The notes beneath the pieces were generated by a model. That model searched no databases, was not told the DNA's origin, and was given only the letters and a program-made list of their open reading frames with translations. A DNA stretch of 64,000 nt. Origin: JAFGDI01 sp963662515 (lineage in GTDB: Bacteria > Planctomycetota > Phycisphaerae > Sedimentisphaerales > SM23-30). Numbering within the stretch: the stretch's first letter is position 1; the number at the start of each line of letters is the position of its first letter. A program made the position numbers and the translations under genes. Location of the stretch: contig OY759675.1 of assembly GCA_963662515.1 (NCBI GenBank), forward strand, positions 1,426,001 through 1,490,000. Direction: 5' to 3'. Of the stretch, positions 19,311 to 27,683 are shown piece after piece.

Positions 19311-19742
19311 ATGACATATAAGATCATTGATGATATCGCTACTGCTGATATTGCTGTTGAGATCACATCTGACTGTATAGCAGGGGTGTTTGCAGATGCT
19401 GCTGAGGTTGTTTTAGACATAATGCTGGTGGATGCCGCTGGTTTGGAGCGGTCTGTAAGTCAGCAGCTTGATATTTCCGCCCCAAGCAGCGAAATGCTCT
19501 TATTCGATTTTATTGGCGAACTGCTCTTCCTGAAAGATGCCCGGGAGCTGTTAGGCAGGCCAGTCAATATCAATATCGAAGATAATTCTGGTCAGTGGCA
19601 TTTATCCTGCCAGCTTCAGGGCGAGCTGATCGATCGAGACCGGCATGACCTGCGGATTGATATAAAGGCTGTTACTCTCCATCAGTTCAAGCTGGAATGT
19701 GTTGATAATGTTTGGAAGGCCTTTTTAATACTGGACTTATGA
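19311..19742 (+). CDS. archease (RtcB RNA-ligase cofactor family)
   Basis: 143 aa, the normal length for archease. The N-terminal 'DDIATADIAVEI' matches the family's metal-binding TAD motif (Asp13), in the bacterial form without the His seen in many archaeal members. The middle 'LLFDFIGELLFLKDA' matches the E/D-LL-WL-ELLY helix. The C-terminal 'DLRIDIKAVTLHQFKL' and final 'W-AFLILDL' are the family's signature end. Archeases help the tRNA-splicing ligase RtcB to be guanylylated. No rtcB is in the window. The ATG follows the TAA of the glycosidase gene directly (TAAATG), so translation is probably coupled, which is an odd partnership. Confidence 0.85.
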   Translation: MTYKIIDDIATADIAVEITSDCIAGVFADAAEVVLDIMLVDAAGLERSVSQQLDISAPSSEMLLFDFIGELLFLKDARELLGRPVNINIEDNSGQWHLSCQLQGELIDRDRHDLRIDIKAVTLHQFKLECVDNVWKAFLILDL

Positions 19743-20003
19743 TGTGCGTGGCTGATAAGTATTTTCTGTTGCAGTTTTGCTGTTAATATTTGCCACTAAT
19801 ATTTTGACTGTTAGAAAAATAATATTCACTCGTTCTGATTTTTTGGTTGATATTATCACCTATTATGTTAAAATTCTCTGTTTCTGAGTCACTGTCTTAC
19901 ACTGCCTTTTGCAGGCAGGTGAAAGCGAGTTGCTCTGGAAATACCGTAAGTTGCCTGATATTAAGTAGTAATGCTTGTTTTTGATTATAAACAGGAGTTT
20001 GAA

Positions 20004-20216
20004 ATGTCAATTGATCGTTCTCTGAGAAGCAGTGCTTCACTGTCTCGCCATCGTAATGTTCTGACTCGTGCAGAGCGTGTTGCCAAGCTGGAAGATATTG
20101 GCAAGTGGGTTGAAGGCTCCAGCACTGTGATTGGTATGCCCAAGGTAGGCAATAAAAAGTCTGTTGGTGGTAAGAAAAAGAAAGTTAAGAAAGAAGACGA
20201 TACCAAGAAGAAATAA
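20004..20216 (+). CDS. small basic protein, Planctomycetes/Verrucomicrobia type (TIGR04137-like)
   Basis: 70 aa. The start is ATG 20004 with AGGAG at 19993-19997; an in-frame ATG at 19971 has no ribosome site. The N-terminus 'MSIDRSLRSSASLSRHRNVL' followed by 'TRAERVAKLEDIGKW' is the hallmark of a small basic protein family restricted to planctomycetes, verrucomicrobia and relatives. The C-terminal third is almost all Lys with some Asp/Val, as usual. The function is unknown; the charge suggests nucleic-acid or ribosome contact. It is the best taxonomic clue in the window. It is preceded by a 261-nt leader containing a small CTGCC/GGCAG hairpin (19902-19918). Confidence 0.9.
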   Translation: MSIDRSLRSSASLSRHRNVLTRAERVAKLEDIGKWVEGSSTVIGMPKVGNKKSVGGKKKKVKKEDDTKKK

Positions 20217-20297
20217 GGTAACCGGCAATAAAATCTGCTCTTCTGTGATGCAGATCCTGTGCCGCTGGTTTTCTTTTGAAATACACAGAAATAATAT

Positions 20298-20329
20298 GGA
20301 AACATGCTCAATTTCGGGCATGTTTTTCC
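20298..20329 (+). terminator. putative terminator after the small basic gene
   Basis: Arms GGAAACATGC (20298-20307) and GCATGTTTTTCC (20318-20329) around a 10-nt loop, with a five-T run inside the 3' arm. It lies 80 nt past the stop and just before the aminotransferase start. Confidence 0.5.
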
Positions 20330-20369
20330 ATGCGCAGAAAATGAAACTGAATTGTCAAAGGTGAAATTT

Positions 20370-21479
20370 ATGGAAAAATATCTTTCAGACAGAATAAAAG
20401 GTATGGATGCCTCTGGTATTCGTAAAATATGGCAGCTGGCTCAGAAGATGACCGATCCGGTAAATTTTAGTATTGGCGAGCCGGACTTTGATGTGCCTGA
20501 GCCGGTTAAAGAGGCGGCTATTGAGGCTATTCGTAATGGTCGCAATGGTTACACTCTTACTACCGGGCTTAATGATCTGCGTGCTAAGATCGCCGCTAAG
20601 GTTTCAGCTGATACCGGCTGGGATGATCCTCAGGTTATTGTAACTTGTGGCGTTAGCGGCTGCCTGATGCTGGCTCTCAATGCCCTGGTCAACCCCGGCG
20701 ATGATGTGCTTATGCCTGATCCTTACTTTGTCATTTATGATCAGATGACTAAGATGCTGGGCGGTAACAGGGTATATATTGACACCTATCCTGATTTCAG
20801 ACTTACAGGTGAACATGTAGCCAGATCTGTTACCCCCGCCAGTAAGATACTCTTTGTTAACTCTCCTTCTAATCCAAGCGGGGCGGTTTATAGCGAAGAT
20901 GATCTTAAAAGTATTGCTCAGGAAGCTAAAAAGAATGATCTTATAGTCCTTTCTGATGAAATATACAGCGACTTCAGCTATGATTCAAAAGCACTCAGTA
21001 TTGGCAGGTATTATGAGAATACCATAGTAATGGGCGGCTTTTCCAAGAGTCATGGTGCACCCGGCTGGCGTCTGGGCTATCTGGCAGTGCCTAAGCACAT
21101 GTCTGTTATTTATGATAAAATGGCAACCTTACAGCAATATACTATTGTCTGTGCTCCGCAGCCTTTCCAGGTTGCCGCTACGGTTGCAATTGATTACCCG
21201 GTCGATGATCTGGTTGCCAAATATAAGGCCAAAAGAGATATGATTTACGATGGTCTGGCAAATGACTTTGGCCTTATTAAACCAGCCGGAGCCTTCTATG
21301 CTTTTGTCCCGGCACCAGGTGGTAATGCCACCGAATTTGTTATGAAGGCCATCGAAAATGATGTCCTCATCATTCCGGGGAATTGCTTCTCGCAGAAAGA
21401 TACACACTTCCGTATCAGCTATGCAACCTCTGAAGATATGATCAAGAAGGGTATAGCCAGACTTAAAGACTTGCTCTAG
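20370..21479 (+). CDS. class I/II PLP-dependent aminotransferase (aspartate aminotransferase-like)
   Basis: 369 aa. I chose the ATG at 20370 (AAAGGTG ~7 nt upstream). The longer frame from 20304 starts inside a terminator-like hairpin. Fold-type I motifs: 'VNFSIGEPDFDVP' at the N-terminus (substrate-binding Gly/Pro), 'NSPSNPSGAVYS' (PLP ring Asn), 'LSDEIYSDFSY' (Asp/Tyr binding the pyridine N and O3'), and GGFSKSHGAPGWRLGY with Schiff-base Lys226. A C-terminal 'FRISYATS' supplies the alpha-carboxylate Arg. The protein is cytosolic. The amino acid substrate cannot be read from sequence; aspartate/aromatic/alanine types share these motifs. Confidence 0.9.
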   Translation: MEKYLSDRIKGMDASGIRKIWQLAQKMTDPVNFSIGEPDFDVPEPVKEAAIEAIRNGRNGYTLTTGLNDLRAKIAAKVSADTGWDDPQVIVTCGVSGCLMLALNALVNPGDDVLMPDPYFVIYDQMTKMLGGNRVYIDTYPDFRLTGEHVARSVTPASKILFVNSPSNPSGAVYSEDDLKSIAQEAKKNDLIVLSDEIYSDFSYDSKALSIGRYYENTIVMGGFSKSHGAPGWRLGYLAVPKHMSVIYDKMATLQQYTIVCAPQPFQVAATVAIDYPVDDLVAKYKAKRDMIYDGLANDFGLIKPAGAFYAFVPAPGGNATEFVMKAIENDVLIIPGNCFSQKDTHFRISYATSEDMIKKGIARLKDLL

Positions 21480-21542
21480 TAAATATACCTGATGCCCCGG
21501 TCTTTTGTTAAACAATTGGCATGAGGGGTTTGTAATATAAAT

Positions 21543-21577
21543 AAAAAGCCAGTTCCATAGCAGGGGCTGGCTTTTTT
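21543..21577. terminator. bidirectional terminator between convergent genes
   Basis: AAAAAGCCAG (21543-21552) and CTGGCTTTTTT (21567-21577) form a GC stem flanked by A and T runs, so it can end the aminotransferase mRNA (+) and the lipocalin mRNA (-). Confidence 0.85.
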
Positions 21578-21579
21578 CA

Positions 21580-22098
21580 TTATTGCTGCTGCACAAAGAT
21601 CAGGTTATCTGTAGCGAATCCTGAGGCTGCGGCTTTTGCTGTCAGCCGGTCTGTTATCTCTTTGTCCAGGGTTGGTGTCCTGGCCAGTAGCCACAGATAT
21701 GATCGGTCAGGGCCGCATACCAGTGCGTATTGGTAATTTTCGGTATCCAGGTCAAATATGACATAGGAGCCAAAGAACGGGCCAAAGAACGATACTTTCA
21801 GGAAGCCCAGATCAGAGCTTTTGGCAAAATATGCCTTACCTCTTGCTTCTTTCCAGCTATTCTGGCTGTCCAGATAGCCCCGATTAATAACCTCTATTCC
21901 TCCATCGTCGCGCAGGTTGTATTGAGCAGAAACATGGCTCAAACCTCTTTCAAACGAATGATCGAGACGGGCGATCTCATACCACTGTCCCAGATATCTG
22001 TTTATCTCAAATCCTGATACTGGTTTGATGTCATTGGGTACTTTCACACAGCCGCTTAGTGTCAGAAACGAGATTAGCAATAATGATCTGATAAGCAT
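21580..22098 (-). CDS. blc: outer-membrane lipocalin lipoprotein (Blc family)
   Basis: 172 aa, close to the usual ~177. An N-terminal lipoprotein signal ends in the lipobox LSGC (Cys17). The lipocalin first strand motif is 'YLGQWYEIARLDHSFERGLS' (Gly-x-Trp), followed by 'VSAQYNLRDDGGIEVINRG', 'GKAYF' and 'YVIFDLDTENYQYALVCGP', and the final 'LWLLARTPTL', all typical of bacterial Blc. These bind fatty acids or lysophospholipids at the outer membrane and are linked to envelope stress. The start is ATG 22098 with GGAG 8 nt upstream. It lies 40 nt downstream of the beta-CASP gene on the same strand and may be co-transcribed. Confidence 0.92.
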   Translation of the reverse strand: MLIRSLLLISFLTLSGCVKVPNDIKPVSGFEINRYLGQWYEIARLDHSFERGLSHVSAQYNLRDDGGIEVINRGYLDSQNSWKEARGKAYFAKSSDLGFLKVSFFGPFFGSYVIFDLDTENYQYALVCGPDRSYLWLLARTPTLDKEITDRLTAKAAASGFATDNLIFVQQQ

Positions 22099-22138
22099 TT
22101 GTCTGACTCCATTTTTCTCTGAGAACTAACTTGTTATC

Positions 22139-23545
22139 TTATGTTAATGAAGCTGTTTCGCCATATTGAGGTACAGATGTTTGCCAGCCGAAGGTTGCTT
22201 TTACATGGCTGGCAAAATCAACTGCTGTCTGAGCTTCACCATGAGTCACGAACAAGTGACGGGGCGGTTGCTTGAGATTACCCAGCCATCTGGTCAGCTC
22301 ATTGCGGTCGGCATGGGCACTGAAACCATTAATTTTCGCAATAGAAGCTTTTACCGGGAACATCTCACCGAATATCCGCACTTCGCTTTGACCTTCTAAT
22401 ATCTGGCGGCCCAGTGTGCCCTGAGCCTGATAGCCGACAAAGAGTATAGTGTTTTCAGCTTTGCTTATATTATTGGCCAGATGGTGTTTAATTCGCCCGC
22501 CGGTACACATGCCTGAGCCGGAAATGATTATTGCTGTGCCTCGTATTCGGTTTATGGCCTTGGACTGCCAGGAAGAATGGATCAGTGAAAGGCCCGGCAA
22601 GTCAAAGGGTGATGTGCCTTGCTGAATATGTCTGGTCATGTCCCTATCAAAAAGGTCAGGATATTTCTCAAAGATCTCAGTTATCTTCACTGCCATAGGA
22701 CTGTCCAGAAATACCAGCATCTGCGGTAGACATTTTTCGTTCATCAGTTCATTAAGGTGATAGAGCAGGTCCTGTGCCCGTTCTATGGCAAAACTTGGAA
22801 TGATTATATTGCCGCCTTTGTCACATGCCAGATTGATGGTATCACATAAAGACTGTTTAATATCCGGGCTGGTCTTATGAACTTTATCGCCATAAGTTGA
22901 TTCGCATATTACGAAGTCAGCCTGATCTATAGCTTCCGGGTCATGCAGAATGGGCATGTCCCAGCGACCGACATCGCCGGAGAATAATATTGTTCTGGTC
23001 TGGCCGCTTTGACTTATCCTGATCTGAATGGCCGCAGCTCCCAATATATGCCCGCCATTATAAAAAACAGCCTCAATTCCCTTGCTGATCTTTATCGTTC
23101 GATGATAATCTGTCGTCTGAAATAATGACATGCAGGCCTGCACATCCTCCATGTTATACAATGCCTGGGGTTCATGACGACTCTGGCGATTTTGGCGGGT
23201 ATGGCGTTTTTTCTTATACTCTGCATCTTCAGTCTGTATCTTTGCCGAATCGGCCAGAACGATACGAGCCATATCTGCCGTTGCTTCAGTGCTGTAAATA
23301 GTGCCTCTGAATCCGTTTTTATATAATCGCGGCAAGCGTCCGCAATGGTCCAGATGGGCATGGGTGAGCAATACCGCATCTATCTTATCTGCCGCTACCG
23401 GCAGAGGCTCCCAGTTACGACTTTTTAACTGATGTTCCTGATAGAGTCCGCAGTCTATGATAATATTCTTACCGTTTGCATTGAGCAGATAGCACGAACC
23501 GGTAACATTCTGGGCTGCTCCCAGAAATTGCAGGGTTATTTCCAT
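22139..23545 (-). CDS. metallo-beta-lactamase / beta-CASP ribonuclease-like protein
   Basis: 468 aa from the ATG at 23545. The open frame extends 90 nt further upstream, but that part is AT-rich and does not match the family start 'MEITLQFLGAAQNVTGSCYL'. The metal site is THAHLDHCG (His62, His64, Asp66, His67). Later beta-CASP motifs are visible: 'CESTYGDK', 'IIIPSFAIERAQDLLYHL', 'AIIISGSGMCTGGRIKHHL', and the last 'FVTHGEAQTAVDFA'. This matches the YsiR/CPSF73-like exonuclease family acting on RNA (mRNA decay or rRNA processing), located in the cytosol. The true substrate cannot be inferred from sequence. Confidence 0.9.
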   Translation of the reverse strand: MEITLQFLGAAQNVTGSCYLLNANGKNIIIDCGLYQEHQLKSRNWEPLPVAADKIDAVLLTHAHLDHCGRLPRLYKNGFRGTIYSTEATADMARIVLADSAKIQTEDAEYKKKRHTRQNRQSRHEPQALYNMEDVQACMSLFQTTDYHRTIKISKGIEAVFYNGGHILGAAAIQIRISQSGQTRTILFSGDVGRWDMPILHDPEAIDQADFVICESTYGDKVHKTSPDIKQSLCDTINLACDKGGNIIIPSFAIERAQDLLYHLNELMNEKCLPQMLVFLDSPMAVKITEIFEKYPDLFDRDMTRHIQQGTSPFDLPGLSLIHSSWQSKAINRIRGTAIIISGSGMCTGGRIKHHLANNISKAENTILFVGYQAQGTLGRQILEGQSEVRIFGEMFPVKASIAKINGFSAHADRNELTRWLGNLKQPPRHLFVTHGEAQTAVDFASHVKATFGWQTSVPQYGETASLT

Positions 23546-23862
23546 GTGTTGATCTTTCCGATAGTTATATTTGATCATAATATACATATAGCCGTAAATG
23601 GTTACAAGTATATCGACTAAATAATTATACCGCATTGTGTTTTTATGACAAAGATATATTTAATTGCCACTTTAAGGGTTTGGTGGTTGATTGCTAAAAA
23701 TAACCGTATGTTACTGGAAATTGTATTTTTTTATGTTTTTTTTCGGAAATATACTTAATAATGATACATTAAATATAACTGATTAGCTGTCTTATAATCT
23801 ACGATTCTCTGATAGCTGCTTATACTGTTAGTTATGTACTATGTTACAGGAAAGGTAATTGC
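23546..23862. other. AT-rich divergent promoter region
   Basis: 317 nt between the divergent beta-CASP and GH2 genes, with runs of T at 23726-23755. A TATAAT at 23793-23798 could be a -10 for the GH2 gene, but the -35 (TTAAAT at 23769) is poor. No small gene was seen. Confidence 0.45.
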
Positions 23863-26613
23863 ATGAAAGTGAAACATGATTGTATTAAACTATACTTCGT
23901 TGCAGCGATATTAGTTTTTTTATTCTTAATATCTGGTATTTCATCAGCCCGGGCAGACATTATGCCGGGCTATCGAGGACTGTCTGCCGGGGCCTTTCCT
24001 GAACGGGCTGGCGTTTTGTCGCTGCGGTCTCAGGACGGGCACAACGGAGAGTTTTCCTGGCAGTTCATTTCCCTGAAGGATGCCGGTGCTGATGGAGCAG
24101 TGGTGTCAAAGCCGGGAACTGTGATCGATGGGGCTATGCCGGCGATTGTGCCTGGCACTGTGCTTAATACGATGGTTTTTAATAATATATACCCCGAGCC
24201 GTATTTCGGGCTTAACAATGCTCGCGAAAGTAAGCTAATTCCTGATATTACTGATATTGGCCCGGATCATTATACCGGTTGGTTCTGCACCGAGTTTGAG
24301 TTGAGCAATGATTATGCCGGTAAGAGGGCGATCATGGAGTTTAAGGGCATAAACTATCGAGCAGAAATCTGGCTTAATGGTCACAAACTAGGTGATATGG
24401 CCGGTATGTTTAAACGTGGATTCTTTGATATTACAGATAATCTTAGTGCAGGTGGAAAGAACAAATTGGCGGTTCTGGTTCGCCCGGTAGATGTTCCCGG
24501 CGGATTCCGTAACAAGTTCAAAGAAGTTCGGGCTGCCGGTGAAAATAAAAATGGTGGTGATGGCCAGATCGGACGCAATACCACCATGCTTATGTCTGTC
24601 GGCTGGGATTTTACCTTTTCTGATGGTATTCGTGATCGAAATACTGGTATTTGGAAAGATATAAATATTTTTGCCGTTTCCGACCTCGAATTGCGCGATG
24701 ATTTTATGGTTAGTAAGCTCGCTATGCCGACAATGGACAGTTGCCAGCAGGAGTTAACCGTTTCTGTTATTAACCATAGCGGCAAAGAGCATAATGCCAG
24801 TCTCCGGTTGACTATTCCTGATATGAAGGTTGACATAACTTCTCCTCTCGCTGTTAAAGCGGGTGAAACTAAGGAAGTTAAACTCTCACCTGCTGATTTT
24901 GCCGCTTTAATTTATAATGACCCCAAAATATGGTGGCCGTTGGGTAAAGGGGATCAGCCTTTATATAATTATACACTGAAAGTTGAGTCGCCCGAAGGTG
25001 TTTGCCTTGATGAGATACAGGGGCGATTCGCTGTCCGTTCTATTGTCAGTGACAGAAATACCCCGGATAAGAGCAGGCGTTTTGTCGTTAACGGCCGCGA
25101 ACTGTTCCTCCACGGTACAAACTGGATACCAGAAGCTATGCTGCGCACTTCAGATAAACGCACGCTGGCTCAGTTACGCTATACCGCCCAGGCTGGCATA
25201 AACTTCATTCGCTTCTGGGCTGGTGGTATTGTCGAAGACGAATATTTCTATGACCTCTGCGATGAGCTGGGCCTTATGGTCTCTATGGAGTTCTGGCAGA
25301 CTGGCGATACCGTATTGCCAGATGACAAAGACCTGTACCGCGAATGTTTTGCTGATACTATCAAGCTGCTTCGCAATCACCCATCTCTGATATATTATAT
25401 CTCCGCTAACGAACGAGGGATTAATAATGTTGTGCCGGTAACTGATATTCTGGCCGAGCTTGACCCAACCCGCCAATGGCAGACCGGTTCAGAAACCGAT
25501 GGTATCGGCGACGGCAGTCCCTACAAATATGTAAATCCAATGTTCTATTATGATGATACTGCCTCAGAACGAGGTAGTCGTTTTCATGGCATGTGTCCGG
25601 AATACGGCACTGCCTGTCTGCCCAATATTGAAGGCCTGCGTAAAATGATGGCCGAAAAGGATATCTGGCCGGTCAATAAGGTGGTATGGGATTATCTCGA
25701 TGGCGGGGCTTTCCATGATATGGTAACCCGCTATGTTCCGGCTATTGAGCAATATGGCCAGCCTGAGAGCTTAGAGCAGTTTGCCCGGCAGGGGCAGGCG
25801 GTGGGCGGTCTGGCCTATCGCAGTATGTGGGAATGCTGGAATCGCCAGCGAGGATATAACGGTAATAAATATACCAGTGGTGTATGGTTCTGGTATAATA
25901 ACAGTCCTATACCACAGGTTTGCGGACGCATGTGGGATTGGTATCTTGACCCGACTGCCGCTCTTTACTTCAGTCAGGATGCCCATGAACCGATCCACGC
26001 TCAATTTGATTTTATCACTAATACTGTGTCGGTTAATAATGAATTGTATGAGCCATTTAATGGTTTTGTCCGGGCCAGAATATTTGACCTTGAGATGAAT
26101 GTCAAAGTAGATGAGACCGTTGCATTTTCTGTTAATCCTGATGTAGTTGCCGGAGATATTTTAGCTCTTACTTTACCAGCAGATATTTCGCCGGTGCATT
26201 TCATTCGTCTGGATATTTCTAATGCCGCTGGTACACCCGTTGCTGATACCTTCTATTGGTGTTCAAATCAGAAATATGAAGGTAAGAGAAGTTATTCCGG
26301 ACCACTTTATGGTAATTTGGCTGCCCTTAATCAACTACCAAAAACAACAGTTGTCAGCAGGGTAGATCAGGTCAATGGCCAGTTTGTTTTGCATTTGAAA
26401 AATACCGGTGAGGCTCTTGCTTTTATGCTTCGGGTCAAACTATGCCATGCCGGCTCTGACGAATCTGTTCCCGCGACATATTATAGTGATAATTACTTCT
26501 CTTTACTGCCTGGAGAAGAAAAAACAGTCATTATTGAGAGTCTGGAAAACATCGAAAATCCCTCCATCATTATCGATGGCTGGAACACTCCTCTTACAGA
26601 CTTGTTGCCTTGA
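23863..26613 (+). CDS. secreted glycoside hydrolase family 2 (exo-glucosaminidase/mannosidase-like)
   Basis: 916 aa. ATG 23863 with AGGAAAGG ~9 nt upstream. Signal peptide about 1-30. The N-terminal GH2 sugar-binding domain includes 'GWFCTEFEL' and 'FKGINYRAEIWLNGHKLG'. One or two Ig-like domains follow ('KIWWPLGKGDQPLYNYTLKV'). The catalytic barrel starts near 'LFLHGTNWIPEAML', with the acid/base motif SANERG (Glu517) and probable nucleophile PEYG (Glu580). The 'W-PLG-G-QPLY' and 'GTNWIP' signatures place it in the beta-mannosidase/exo-beta-D-glucosaminidase branch rather than LacZ. It is likely periplasmic or secreted. A C-terminal beta domain completes the protein. The assignment to glucosamine or mannose is uncertain. 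Confidence 0.88.
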   Translation: MKVKHDCIKLYFVAAILVFLFLISGISSARADIMPGYRGLSAGAFPERAGVLSLRSQDGHNGEFSWQFISLKDAGADGAVVSKPGTVIDGAMPAIVPGTVLNTMVFNNIYPEPYFGLNNARESKLIPDITDIGPDHYTGWFCTEFELSNDYAGKRAIMEFKGINYRAEIWLNGHKLGDMAGMFKRGFFDITDNLSAGGKNKLAVLVRPVDVPGGFRNKFKEVRAAGENKNGGDGQIGRNTTMLMSVGWDFTFSDGIRDRNTGIWKDINIFAVSDLELRDDFMVSKLAMPTMDSCQQELTVSVINHSGKEHNASLRLTIPDMKVDITSPLAVKAGETKEVKLSPADFAALIYNDPKIWWPLGKGDQPLYNYTLKVESPEGVCLDEIQGRFAVRSIVSDRNTPDKSRRFVVNGRELFLHGTNWIPEAMLRTSDKRTLAQLRYTAQAGINFIRFWAGGIVEDEYFYDLCDELGLMVSMEFWQTGDTVLPDDKDLYRECFADTIKLLRNHPSLIYYISANERGINNVVPVTDILAELDPTRQWQTGSETDGIGDGSPYKYVNPMFYYDDTASERGSRFHGMCPEYGTACLPNIEGLRKMMAEKDIWPVNKVVWDYLDGGAFHDMVTRYVPAIEQYGQPESLEQFARQGQAVGGLAYRSMWECWNRQRGYNGNKYTSGVWFWYNNSPIPQVCGRMWDWYLDPTAALYFSQDAHEPIHAQFDFITNTVSVNNELYEPFNGFVRARIFDLEMNVKVDETVAFSVNPDVVAGDILALTLPADISPVHFIRLDISNAAGTPVADTFYWCSNQKYEGKRSYSGPLYGNLAALNQLPKTTVVSRVDQVNGQFVLHLKNTGEALAFMLRVKLCHAGSDESVPATYYSDNYFSLLPGEEKTVIIESLENIENPSIIIDGWNTPLTDLLP

Positions 26614-26691
26614 AGATATAACTTGTTCATATAGGCTATTATGTTGATTAAATAACCTATCAGACTAAAAGCCATTATAATAAAAGCAAAC

Positions 26692-26749
26692 ACGGACCAC
26701 AGGGACACACTGAAAAAAATCTTTTTTCTAAGTGCTCCCTGTGGTCCGT
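26692..26749. terminator. long perfect hairpin between convergent GH2 and galU genes (REP-like or bidirectional terminator)
   Basis: 14-bp perfect arms ACGGACCACAGGGA (26692-26705) and TCCCTGTGGTCCGT (26736-26749). Inside, CACT/AGTG and GAAAAAA/TTTTTTC extend the pairing towards a very small loop. It sits between two convergent genes. The loop-side A and T runs would serve as terminator tracts on neither side, so the strong stem itself or a REP-type repeat role is plausible. Confidence 0.75.
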
Positions 26750-26785
26750 AGTCTAGTATCTTATATTATCTGCGTTTTATGATCT

Positions 26786-27658
26786 TTAAATGCCGTATTC
26801 TTTGCAGATGGTTTTGAGCCAGAATCTGAGATCTTCTTTCATGTCATTTCGTTTCAGGGCAAATTCCAGATTGGTTTTAATGAATCCTTCTTTATTGCCG
26901 ATATCGCAGCGTCGTCCGTTAAGCCTGCAACCGAACATGGGCTTGTCTTTTACCATCATAGCCATGGCATCGGTAAGTTGTATTTCATTGCCCTTACCCG
27001 GTGTCGTGATCGCCAGATAATCAAAGATCTCCGGAGTGAATATATATCTGCTGGCCACGACCAGATTAGATGGTGCTTCTTCTATTGATGGCTTTTCCAC
27101 GAAATTATTGATTCGGAACAGACCATTGTCAATTTCTTCGCCGTCCATAACGCCATAGCGGCTGACCTTACTGCGGTCGATCTCTTCGAGCAGAGTAACT
27201 GAGCCTTTGCACCGGGTATATGCCGCCTGCAATTGACAGGCGGCCGGTATGCTGGCATCAATTACGGTATCGCCCAGTAAGACCATGAAAGGTTGGCCGT
27301 TTATATGATGGCGGGCACAATAGACCGCATCGCCCAGACCTTTGAGCTCCTTTTGCCAGACAAAGTGGATCTCTGCCATATCTGAGATCCTGCGCAGGCG
27401 TTCGAGTGCTTCAGTTTCACCCCGGGCACTGAGCCGCTCTTCCAACTGGAAATTTCGGTCGAAATGTTCTTCTATGGCCCGTTTACCTGAGCCGATAACC
27501 ATGATTATGTCAGTTATCCCAGCAGCTACTGCTTCTTCAACCACATATTGTATTACCGGGGTATCTACTATAGGTAACATCTCTTTGGGAGATGATTTAG
27601 TCGCCGGCAGAAAACGGGTGCCAAAACCTGCTGCCGGTATAATCGCTTTTTTAATCAT
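26786..27658 (-). CDS. galU: UTP--glucose-1-phosphate uridylyltransferase
   Basis: 290 aa, normal for bacterial GalU. The nucleotidyltransferase motif 'AAGFGTRFLPATKSSPKEML' gives the UTP-binding loop and Lys. 'PVIQYVVEEAVAAGITDII', 'LGDAVYCARH' and 'FMVLLGDTVID' (sugar-phosphate site and metal Asp) follow, then 'FVEKP'. It makes UDP-glucose from UTP and glucose-1-phosphate, a precursor for glycans and UDP-sugars. Start ATG 27658 with AAGGGAAAG just upstream. It lies 25-26 nt downstream of a glucuronokinase-type gene on the same strand, so here it may also, or mainly, turn glucuronate-1-phosphate into UDP-glucuronate (inference). Confidence 0.93.
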   Translation of the reverse strand: MIKKAIIPAAGFGTRFLPATKSSPKEMLPIVDTPVIQYVVEEAVAAGITDIIMVIGSGKRAIEEHFDRNFQLEERLSARGETEALERLRRISDMAEIHFVWQKELKGLGDAVYCARHHINGQPFMVLLGDTVIDASIPAACQLQAAYTRCKGSVTLLEEIDRSKVSRYGVMDGEEIDNGLFRINNFVEKPSIEEAPSNLVVASRYIFTPEIFDYLAITTPGKGNEIQLTDAMAMMVKDKPMFGCRLNGRRCDIGNKEGFIKTNLEFALKRNDMKEDLRFWLKTICKEYGI

Positions 27659-27683
27659 ATCTTTCCCTTAACGCTTCTTTGCC

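Noticed and set aside
20304..20369. Upstream extension of the aminotransferase
   Set aside because: The extra 22 codons begin within a terminator-like hairpin, while ATG 20370 has its own ribosome site and matches the family start.
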